DNA from: Acidimicrobiales bacterium
GTDB taxonomy: Bacteria > Actinomycetota > Acidimicrobiia > Acidimicrobiales > Poriferisodaliceae
Assembly (NCBI GenBank): GCA_020631315.1
Contig: JAHDHM010000119.1
Span: 1 to 9,103 of the forward strand
Direction: 5' to 3'
Length of the DNA stretch: 9,103 nucleotides
Numbering within the stretch: position 1 is the first letter of the stretch; the number at the start of each line of letters is the position of its first letter. Of the stretch, positions 1 to 5,019 are shown piece by piece. The notes under the pieces are model-generated. The model saw only the letters and a program-made list of their open reading frames with translations. It did no database searches and was not told the origin of the DNA. The translations under genes and the position numbers were made by a program.

Positions 1-235
1 GTCCGCGGTGCTCGGTCTCATCGGTGCCGGAGGCATCGGCGGCGAGCTGGTCAGCCAGCTCAACTTCCGCAACTTCCCGCAGGTCGGCGCCGTGCTGCTC
101 ATCGTGATCGCCGCCGTGCTGCTCATCGACGCGGTCTCCTCGTCGGTCCGGCGCCGCATCATCGCCGGCGGCGCGCCCGAGCCGTCGAGGACCATGGAGC
201 TGCTGAAGGACCTCTTCGGCCGAGCCGGCAGCTGA
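1..235 (+). CDS. phnE: PhnE-type phosphonate ABC transporter permease, C-terminal fragment
   Basis: Partial gene entering from the left edge; the reading frame begins at base 2, and the last 77 codons before the TGA are visible. The visible start, SAVLGLIGAGGIGGEL, carries the GAGGIG signature that follows the cytoplasmic EAA loop in permeases of the phosphonate (PhnE) family of ABC importers. A hydrophobic stretch follows (roughly visible residues 30-45, VGAVLLIVIAAVLLID), matching the last membrane helix. Then comes a basic SSVRRRI segment and a short polar tail, which puts the tail in the cytoplasm. In this family the permease pairs with PhnC (ATPase) and PhnD (binding protein) to import phosphonates or related phosphate esters; neither partner is visible here. 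The exact substrate cannot be read from this fragment, and a permease for another small anion is possible. Nothing downstream looks co-transcribed for phosphonate use. Confidence 0.8.
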   Translation, partial: SAVLGLIGAGGIGGELVSQLNFRNFPQVGAVLLIVIAAVLLIDAVSSSVRRRIIAGGAPEPSRTMELLKDLFGRAGS

Positions 236-282
236 GCCGCTGACGGGCCGGCCCAGTTCGGCGACGCTCACGCCCTCGGCGC

Positions 283-288
283 TAGCGT
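283..288 (+). promoter_or_regulatory. -10 hexamer TAGCGT, leaderless start candidate
   Basis: TAGCGT fits the actinobacterial -10 pattern TANNNT and ends 6 bases before the ATG at 295. Transcription would therefore begin at or next to the start codon. There is no Shine-Dalgarno-like purine run in the intervening CCGGGC. No convincing -35 hexamer is visible. Confidence 0.45.
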
Positions 289-294
289 CCGGGC

Positions 295-675
295 ATGACC
301 CGCGACGAGCTCGATGCACTGACCGCAGCACTCTTCCGAGCCTTCGAAGACGGCGACTTCGATGCCGCCGAAGCGATGCTCGCGCCGGGAGCGACGATCA
401 TCCAGAACGGCAACGCGATGAGCTGGGCGGAAGCACGGCCGATGCTCGAAGGACTGCGACCGGTCATGGGCGCACCGCGCTACGGCGACGTGCGGCGGAC
501 CATCGCCGGCGCCACCGTCGTCGAGGAGCACACCGTCTCGTCAACGACACCCAGGGGAGCCGAGATCGTGCTGCACGCCGCGGTCGCGATCCGCTTCGAC
601 GACGACGGGCTGGTCACCTCGATCGACGAATACGTCGACCCCACTCCCCTGATGGACGCTCTGCGTACGACCTAG
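295..675 (+). CDS. NTF2/SnoaL-like domain protein
   Basis: A 126-residue protein, the normal size for a single-domain NTF2-like (SnoaL/DUF4440 type) cone-shaped fold. It opens with an amphipathic helix (LDALTAALFRAFEDGDFDAAEAML). Next is the family's typical 'L.PGATI...G...SWAEA' turn (about residues 29-47), then a second helix. The remainder is alternating beta strands (TVVEEHTVSS, AEIVLHAAVAIRF, VTSIDEYVD), ending in the usual I.EY.D segment. Such proteins bind or turn over small hydrophobic molecules, or are non-catalytic; the sequence does not tell which. No signal peptide is present, so it is probably cytoplasmic. The ATG at 295 is supported by a TANNNT hexamer 6 bases upstream, which suggests a leaderless message independent of the upstream permease gene 59 bp away. 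Its TAG stop shares the palindrome CTAG with the stop of the convergent exonuclease gene. Confidence 0.78.
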   Translation: MTRDELDALTAALFRAFEDGDFDAAEAMLAPGATIIQNGNAMSWAEARPMLEGLRPVMGAPRYGDVRRTIAGATVVEEHTVSSTTPRGAEIVLHAAVAIRFDDDGLVTSIDEYVDPTPLMDALRTT

Positions 676-1487
676 TCGACGAGGTCGACGACCACCGGAG
701 CGTGGTCCGACGGTCTCTCACCATCGACGTCGGCAACGCCGCGCTCGTCACGGTCGACCCACACCCGACCCGCCCGCGCCGCGACGTCGTCGGAGCAGAG
801 CGCCAGATCGATCCGCAGCCCTCGGTTCAGGTCGAACTGACCGGGACGGTACCCCCACCAGGTGAAGACGCCGTCGTCGGGGAGATGCTCGCGGGTGACG
901 TCGCGCAGCCCGGTGTCGAGCAACGCATCGACCGCCGCCCGTTCCTGCGGACTCGCATGGGTGCGGCGCCGCCATCGCTTCGGGTCGTAGATGTCGCGGT
1001 CCGTCGGCGCCACGTTCAGGTCGCCGGCGACGAGCCGAGGGCCGTCGACGTCCACCTCGGCACGCAGACGCTCCAACCACACGAGCTTGAACAGATAGTG
1101 CGGGTCGTCCAGCTCACGGCCGTTGGGCACGTAGACCGACCAACAGCGCACTCCCCCACAGGTCGCCGCGATCACCCGCGCCTCGTCGTAGGGCGGTCGC
1201 TGGACACCGGAGAAACCGAGCCGGACGTCATCCAACCCGACCCGACTGGCGATCGCCACACCGTTGCGATGATCCGTCGCATGGTGTGCGACCTCGAAAC
1301 CCCGAGGCTCGAGCACCGCGGCCACGTCGACGTCGCTCGCGGTGCGCGTCTCCTGGAGCAGCACCACGTCCGGCCGGTGTTGATCGATCCATGCCCCGAC
1401 ACGAGCCGAGCGCGCACGAATCGAGTTCACGTTCCACGTCACCACACGCACCGGCCGAGTCTCGCGTGTGGAGCCGACCCGCGGCAT
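672..1487 (-). CDS. xthA: Exodeoxyribonuclease III (class II AP endonuclease)
   Basis: A member of the endonuclease/exonuclease/phosphatase superfamily, acting in base-excision repair: it cuts 5' of abasic sites and trims 3' ends. Catalytic positions of the ExoIII family are all visible (numbered from the ATG at 1487): N19 in TWNVNSIR, E46 in LLQET, Y119 in VYVPNG, D156/N158 in GDLNVAP, the FTWWGYR substrate loop near 208-214, D227 in LRIDLAL, and D261-H262 in SDHAPV. Length (271 residues, or 259 from a later start) is normal. The start is uncertain. The ATG at 1487 adds twelve residues (MPRVGSTRETRP) before the GTG at 1451, from which the protein would begin MRVVTWNVNS like most family members. 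Neither start has a strong ribosome site. It overlaps the convergent NTF2-like gene by the four bases of CTAG and is divergent from the next gene with about 19 bp between starts. Confidence 0.95.
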   Translation of the reverse strand: MPRVGSTRETRPVRVVTWNVNSIRARSARVGAWIDQHRPDVVLLQETRTASDVDVAAVLEPRGFEVAHHATDHRNGVAIASRVGLDDVRLGFSGVQRPPYDEARVIAATCGGVRCWSVYVPNGRELDDPHYLFKLVWLERLRAEVDVDGPRLVAGDLNVAPTDRDIYDPKRWRRRTHASPQERAAVDALLDTGLRDVTREHLPDDGVFTWWGYRPGQFDLNRGLRIDLALCSDDVAARAGRVWVDRDERGVADVDGERPSDHAPVVVDLVD

Positions 1488-1491
1488 CGCC

Positions 1492-1497
1492 TACCGT
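1492..1497 (+). promoter_or_regulatory. -10 hexamer TACCGT, near-leaderless start candidate
   Basis: TACCGT (TANNNT) ends 9 bases before the GTG at 1507. The intervening CTCCCGACT has no ribosome-binding site. If transcription starts 7 bases after the hexamer, the leader would be only about 3 bases. This favours GTG 1507 over the in-frame GTG at 1468, which lies upstream of the hexamer. Confidence 0.38.
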
Positions 1498-1506
1498 CTC
1501 CCGACT

Positions 1507-2508
1507 GTGACTCGGATCCCCGCAGCGGACGCCCCCAGCCAGTGGCTGAGCGGCCTGCCCGAACACCAGATGTACGAGATCTACGCCGAGACCCTGCGTT
1601 CGCGCTTCGCCGCCTTCGCGGTCAGGGACTTCGACGACGCCCGCTTCGACATGGCGCAGACACTGCACCAGTACGACGACAGCCAAGCCGTCGACCAGAC
1701 CCTCGTCGACGTGATCCTCACCCGCGAGAGCCACCTACGCCTCCAGGAAGGCCTCGACGCCTACGCCACCCGACACGGCCTCGGTGGCTGGGTCGAATCC
1801 GGCGGATCGCTCGTCTTCCTCACCGACCACGGCCAGTTCACCGACGTGCCCGTCATGGCCGAGACCATCGGCCGGCTCGGTCTCGGTGACCGGCGAACCA
1901 CCTCGCAGGTCGTCAGCGAGATGATCAGCCTCATGGACCTCGACATCGGTCTCGGCCCACGGCCCGTCATCCAGACGCTCGCCAACATCTCGGCAGTGGT
2001 CCAAACGGTCCCCCGCCTCGACGGCACACCGAACGACGACCTCGACGCCTACCGAGAACGCAAGAACAAGTCCGGCCGCCACGTCATGAAGGCCATGAGC
2101 GACACCGAGGGTTCCATCACGGTCATGTCGCTCGTCGCCCGCCACAACGTGACCTCACGCAACGGCAGCACCCTCTACATCCACGAGCCGAACCGACGGA
2201 CTCTCGAGGCCTACGCCACCCCCGACGTGAAGGTCGTGCCCATCTACGTCGACTGCCCGACCTTCGGCACCGACGGCAGCATCGTGCCCGCCGAACTGCA
2301 GTTCGAGCTCTTCGACCCGATCCGGATCACGGATCCCCGCGACGACACCCGAGCCATCGTCGAGATGTTCCGCGACGCGACCAACCGCCAGGTCGGTCAC
2401 AAGTACCGACATGGCGTGAAGGTCAGGTCATGGCGAGCTCAGAACGCCAGCCGCCGCGTCCGCTCGATCAGCACCTCCCACCGGGAGACGAGCGAACCCG
2501 ACTACTGA
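1507..2508 (+). CDS. Uncharacterised protein, possible GPAT/PlsC-like acyltransferase
   Basis: I do not recognise this 333-residue protein with certainty. What can be seen fits the glycerolipid acyltransferase fold. The segment GGSLVFLTDHGQFTDVPVM contains a strand followed by an HX4D motif (H108...D113 from GTG 1507), the catalytic signature of PlsC and GPAT enzymes. About 70 residues later is VVQTVPR, like the block preceding R in motif II. A Lys/Arg-rich helix (YRERKNKSGRHVMKAM) precedes TLYIHEPNRRT, which resembles the FPEGTRS block but lacks its glycine. VKVVPIYVD then matches the 'VVPV' motif IV, and LQFELFDPIRI resembles the closing strand plus GEPI turn. The first 90 residues are helical with no membrane segment, so a soluble GPAT-like layout is more likely than PlsC. 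An in-frame GTG at 1468 would give 346 residues but would overlap the divergent exonuclease start. The basic polar C-terminal tail keeps G/C-rich third positions, so it is truly coding. Confidence 0.7.
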   Translation: MTRIPAADAPSQWLSGLPEHQMYEIYAETLRSRFAAFAVRDFDDARFDMAQTLHQYDDSQAVDQTLVDVILTRESHLRLQEGLDAYATRHGLGGWVESGGSLVFLTDHGQFTDVPVMAETIGRLGLGDRRTTSQVVSEMISLMDLDIGLGPRPVIQTLANISAVVQTVPRLDGTPNDDLDAYRERKNKSGRHVMKAMSDTEGSITVMSLVARHNVTSRNGSTLYIHEPNRRTLEAYATPDVKVVPIYVDCPTFGTDGSIVPAELQFELFDPIRITDPRDDTRAIVEMFRDATNRQVGHKYRHGVKVRSWRAQNASRRVRSISTSHRETSEPDY

Positions 2509-2511
2509 GTC

Positions 2512-2551
2512 CTGCGGGATCGTGACAGCTCCGCCGTCACTCACCTCGCAG
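2512..2551. repeat. Extragenic palindrome, copy 1 (hairpin)
   Basis: A 40-base imperfect palindrome. The outer arms are CTGCGGG (2512-2518) and CTCGCAG (2545-2551). The inner arms are GTGACAGC (2522-2529) and GCCGTCAC (2533-2540) around a TCC loop, with ATC and TCAC as the internal bulges. One outer pair is G-T and one inner pair is A-C. The inner mismatch becomes a G-U wobble when transcribed from the minus strand, and the outer G-T is a wobble from the plus strand, so both RNA strands can fold. It begins 4 bases after the stop of the plus-strand gene. No T-run follows, so any terminator role would not be of the classical intrinsic kind. Confidence 0.72.
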
Positions 2552-2559
2552 ATTCGTCG

Positions 2560-2599
2560 CTGCAGCATCGCGACAGCTTCGCTGTCGCTCACGCTGCAG
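2560..2599. repeat. Extragenic palindrome, copy 2 (hairpin)
   Basis: A second 40-base palindrome, 8 bases after copy 1, with identical architecture. Outer arms CTGCAGC (2560-2566) and GCTGCAG (2593-2599) pair perfectly over 7 bp. Inner arms GCGACAGC (2570-2577) and GCTGTCGC (2581-2588) pair perfectly over 8 bp around a TTC loop. The bulges ATC and TCAC are the same as in copy 1. It ends 5 bases before the stop of the inositol-3-phosphate synthase gene. It probably serves both convergent genes as a transcription end or mRNA 3' barrier. Confidence 0.78.
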
Positions 2600-2604
2600 A
2601 GTGC

Positions 2605-3906
2605 TCAGCCGGCTTCGGAGTGGGTGACGGGCTGCTCACCCATCCACTCGCGCAGGGTGTTCTTCAGCTTGGTCTGTTGAATGAACAGGTCGTGCTCGAT
2701 GTCGGCCTCGCCCCGCTGCTGCGGCGCCTTCAGATAGAAGCTCAGCCACTCCTGGACACCGGACTCGCCGGCGCGATGCGCGAGGTCCATGAACAGCGCC
2801 AGGTCGAGCACGATCGGGGCCGCGAGGATCGAGTCCCGGCACAAGAAGTCGACCTTGATCTGCATCGGATAGCCGAGCCAACCGAAGATGTCGATCGCGT
2901 CCCAGCCCTCCTTGTTGTCACCGCGCGGCGGGTAGTAGTTGATCCGCACCACATGGTCGATCTCGCCGTACAGCTCCGGGTAGACCTCGGGCTGGAGGAT
3001 GGTGTCGAGCACGCCGAGCTTCGACACCTCCTTGGACTTGAAGTTCTCCGGGGCGTCGAGCACCTCGCCATCACGGTTGCCGAGGATGTTGGTGGAGTAC
3101 CAGCCACGCATGCCGAGCATGCGGGCCTTGAAACCCGGGGCCAGCAGCGTCTTCATGAGGGTCTGGCCGGTCTTGAAGTCCTTGCCGGCGATCGGCACGC
3201 CGCGACGCTCGCTGAGCTCGAGCATGCACGGCAGATCGACGGACAGGTTCGGTGCGCCGTTGGCGAACGGCACGTCGCTCTGCAGTGCCGCATAGGCGTA
3301 GATCTGGCTCGGGGCGATGGCCGGGTCGTCGTCCTTCAGGCCGGCCTCGAACGCCTCGACCGAGGCGTGGCACGGCGCCGGCTCGGAGTAGGCCTCGGTC
3401 GAGCCACACCACACCATGACGAGACGGCTGCAGTCGTTCTCGGTGCGGAAGTGCTCGATGTCGTCCATGAGCCGCATGGCCTGCTCCCACTTGGAACCGA
3501 CCGACTTCACGCGCACACCGTCGAGCCGACTGACCCAGGTCTGGTCGAACACCGCGTCCATGGCGACGACGCCCTCGAGCTCCGAGGCGAGCGGGGCGAG
3601 ATCCTTCTCCTCGAGCACACCGCAGGTGCGGGCGGCCTCGAGCGCGTTGGCCGACAAGGGGTCCCAGCCGCCGAACACGAGGTCGTCGAGGTCGGCCAGC
3701 GGTACGAACTCGCGGATGAGCGGGTTACGGCCGTCTTCCTTGGAGCCGAGACGGATGTGCGCCATCTGGGACACCGAACCGATCGGCGGGCAGATGCCCT
3801 TGCGCGCGGCGACCACGCCGGCGATGAAGGTCGAGGCCACGGCACCCATGCCGGGCGTGAGGACGCCGAGCTTGCCGTCGGCGGGAGCGATGTCACGTGC
3901 TGTCAT
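2605..3906 (-). CDS. ino1: Inositol-3-phosphate synthase (myo-inositol-1-phosphate synthase)
   Basis: Converts glucose 6-phosphate to 1D-myo-inositol 3-phosphate in an NAD-dependent oxidation, aldol cyclisation and reduction. It is the entry point for phosphatidylinositol, mycothiol and compatible inositol solutes in actinobacteria. The N-terminal Rossmann motif is visible as KLGVLTPGMGAVASTFIAGV (about residues 12-31). The catalytic/tetramer core follows: GKDFKTGQTLMKT, GWYSTNILGNRDGEVL, FKSKEVSKL, RINYYPPRGDNKEGWD and QIKVDFLCRDSILAAPIVLDL, which contain the conserved active-site lysines. At 433 residues it belongs to the longer bacterial form; to my knowledge the mycobacterial Ino1 is shorter (about 367). 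I chose ATG 3906: TACGGT lies 7 bases upstream, indicating a leaderless message. The alternative GTG at 3915 adds only three residues and falls inside that hexamer. It is divergent from a LysR-type gene across a shared palindromic operator. Confidence 0.96.
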   Translation of the reverse strand: MTARDIAPADGKLGVLTPGMGAVASTFIAGVVAARKGICPPIGSVSQMAHIRLGSKEDGRNPLIREFVPLADLDDLVFGGWDPLSANALEAARTCGVLEEKDLAPLASELEGVVAMDAVFDQTWVSRLDGVRVKSVGSKWEQAMRLMDDIEHFRTENDCSRLVMVWCGSTEAYSEPAPCHASVEAFEAGLKDDDPAIAPSQIYAYAALQSDVPFANGAPNLSVDLPCMLELSERRGVPIAGKDFKTGQTLMKTLLAPGFKARMLGMRGWYSTNILGNRDGEVLDAPENFKSKEVSKLGVLDTILQPEVYPELYGEIDHVVRINYYPPRGDNKEGWDAIDIFGWLGYPMQIKVDFLCRDSILAAPIVLDLALFMDLAHRAGESGVQEWLSFYLKAPQQRGEADIEHDLFIQQTKLKNTLREWMGEQPVTHSEAG

Positions 3907-3913
3907 GCCGAGC

Positions 3914-3919
3914 ACCGTA
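3914..3919 (-). promoter_or_regulatory. ino1 -10 hexamer TACGGT, leaderless start candidate
   Basis: On the minus strand, TACGGT (TANNNT) is followed by the 7 bases GCTCGGC and then the ATG at 3906. This places the expected transcription start on the A of the start codon. No -35 match is obvious, as often happens for promoters that depend on an activator. Confidence 0.5.
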
Positions 3920-3942
3920 GGCGGAGCTGAACGATGGAGATG

Positions 3943-3948
3943 TACACT
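3943..3948 (+). promoter_or_regulatory. lysR -10 hexamer TACACT candidate
   Basis: TACACT (TANNNT) on the plus strand predicts a transcription start near 3955, giving a leader of about 68 bases before the LysR-type gene. The predicted start falls at the left edge of the palindrome at 3954-3970. No good -35 hexamer is present. Confidence 0.35.
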
Positions 3949-3953
3949 TCAGG

Positions 3954-3982
3954 ATCGCTGAATCAGCGATGTCCGTCGCTGA
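3954..3982. promoter_or_regulatory. Candidate LysR operator: palindrome plus third half-site
   Basis: ATCGCTGA-A-TCAGCGAT (3954-3970) is a perfect 8+1+8 bp inverted repeat. A third copy of the half-site TCGCTGA sits at 3976-3982, in direct orientation exactly 21 bp (two helical turns) from the first copy. The palindrome spans -48 to -64 from the proposed ino1 start, where LysR-family activators usually bind, and overlies the proposed lysR start, suiting autorepression. It does not match the loose T-N11-A LysR box exactly; its arms give T-N13-A. Confidence 0.6.
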
Positions 3983-4011
3983 CGCGTCGATGCGACCCAC
4001 CGCCATGAACT

Positions 4012-4015
4012 GAGG
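4012..4015 (+). promoter_or_regulatory. Ribosome-binding site of the LysR gene
   Basis: GAGG lies 7 bases before the ATG at 4023, a standard Shine-Dalgarno spacing. It supports that start, and it contrasts with the neighbouring genes whose starts lack such a site. Confidence 0.6.
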
Positions 4016-4022
4016 CGACCGC

Positions 4023-4952
4023 ATGGCCCCACGCCGAGTGCTCCCGAACCTGACCGTGCAACAGCTCGACTACCTCGTGGCCGCCGTCGACCACGCGACA
4101 CACGCCGATGCTGCAGCCGCACTCGGCGTGACACCGAGTGCTCTCAGCCAGGGACTGTCGGAGCTCGGTCGGCGTCTCGGCATGGAGCTGTTCGAACGCA
4201 GCGGGCGCAGCATGCAGATCCGGCCCGAGGCAGCGCCGGTCGTGCAGCTCGCCCGCCGCGTGGTCGCCGACACCACCGAGCTGGCCAACTACGCCGACGA
4301 TCTGCGCTCGGGACGAACCGGTCGGGTCCGCCTCGGCATGATCGACGTCGCCGCGGTGCACCATTTCGCGGACACGCTGCGCGAGCTGCGCACCGACCGT
4401 CCCGACGTCGAGCTGCACCTCACCGTCTCACCCAGCAGCGTGCTGCTCGAACAGCTCCGAGACGGACAGCTCGACGCCGCCCTCGCCGTCATCGCCGACA
4501 CCGACCGCGACGGTGTGGATCTCGCCGGCCTCGACATCACCCCGATGCTCGACGAGCCGCTGTTCGCCTACTTCGGCCCGACCGACGTCCACACAAGAGG
4601 AGCGGCACCGGATCCCGCTCAACCCGACACGTGGGGCCCATGGGTCGGCTTCCCGTCGGGCTCCCACACCCGCCGACTCATCGCCCGCCACCTCCGGCGA
4701 CTCGGAGCCGACTACGAGGTCGTCGCGGAATCGCATCAGCCGGACGTGCTCCGCGAGATGACGCGGCTCGGCATCGGCTGGGTCGTATTGCCCGCGGTCC
4801 AGGCCGAGACGGGGCCAGCGCCGCTCCGTCGGGTCGTCGACCAACCCGTGCTCAGCCGCTCACTCGCCCTCGTGCGGCGAGCCCATGTCGACCCGTCCCC
4901 GACCGTGCAGGACGTCCTCGATCGGCTGAGCGCGGCAGCCGATCAGCGCTGA
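4023..4952 (+). CDS. LysR-type transcriptional regulator
   Basis: A 309-residue protein of standard LysR-family length. An N-terminal winged helix-turn-helix spans about residues 8-67 (LTVQQLDYLVAAVDHATHADAAAALGVTPSALSQGLSELGRRLG..LFER), with the family's 'AA..L.VTPSALSQ.L..LE..LG..LF.R' pattern. A linker helix follows, then the two-lobed effector domain from about residue 99 (GRVRLGMIDVAAVHHFADTLRELRTDRPDVELHL). Later effector-domain blocks include LLEQLRDGQLDAALAVI and MTRLGIGWVVLPA. The wing lacks one usual motif: SELGRRLGMELFERSGRS replaces the common 'LE..LG..LF.R..R'. No membrane segment is present. Being divergent from ino1 across a palindromic operator, it probably controls ino1 and itself. 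The effector is unknown; an inositol- or sugar-phosphate-related ligand is a guess. A GAGG ribosome site supports the start. Confidence 0.95.
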   Translation: MAPRRVLPNLTVQQLDYLVAAVDHATHADAAAALGVTPSALSQGLSELGRRLGMELFERSGRSMQIRPEAAPVVQLARRVVADTTELANYADDLRSGRTGRVRLGMIDVAAVHHFADTLRELRTDRPDVELHLTVSPSSVLLEQLRDGQLDAALAVIADTDRDGVDLAGLDITPMLDEPLFAYFGPTDVHTRGAAPDPAQPDTWGPWVGFPSGSHTRRLIARHLRRLGADYEVVAESHQPDVLREMTRLGIGWVVLPAVQAETGPAPLRRVVDQPVLSRSLALVRRAHVDPSPTVQDVLDRLSAAADQR

Positions 4953-4961
4953 CCGCCCTCG

Positions 4962-4983
4962 GCACCGATCGACGCTCCGGTGC
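4962..4983 (+). terminator. Weak hairpin after the LysR gene
   Basis: GCACCG (4962-4967) and CGGTGC (4978-4983) form a perfect 6-bp stem with a 10-base loop, 9 bases after the LysR stop codon. No T-run follows. It might separate the LysR and BTAD messages, but a stem this short can arise by chance in GC-rich DNA. Confidence 0.25.
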
Positions 4984-5019
4984 GTTGACCGCGTTCCCGG
5001 AACACAGCAAGATCACGAG

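Noticed and set aside
1468..1506. GTG at 1468 as the start of the acyltransferase-like gene
   Set aside because: It would overlap the divergent xthA start and lies upstream of the TACCGT hexamer; the extra residues show no conserved feature.
702..1889. A 395-codon open frame on the plus strand across xthA and the next gene
   Set aside because: It is antisense to the clear exonuclease III gene and then out of frame with the next gene; the product becomes Arg/Pro-rich without domains.
2430..2523. A possible frameshift near the end of the acyltransferase-like gene, since another frame gives a plausible Pro-rich tail
   Set aside because: The third positions of the annotated frame stay almost entirely G/C through to its stop, while the alternative frame has many A/T third positions.
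2620..3930. A 436-codon open frame on the plus strand, opposite inositol-3-phosphate synthase
   Set aside because: It mirrors the real gene. Its product is a His/Leu/Val/Arg-rich composition with no family motif, as expected when the antisense frame of GC-rich codons lacks stops.
4943..4952. TCAGCGCTGA palindrome at the LysR stop codon, resembling the operator half-sites
   Set aside because: It lies in the last codons and stop of the gene and has different spacing (no central base). A chance match is likely, though it could be included in a binding assay.
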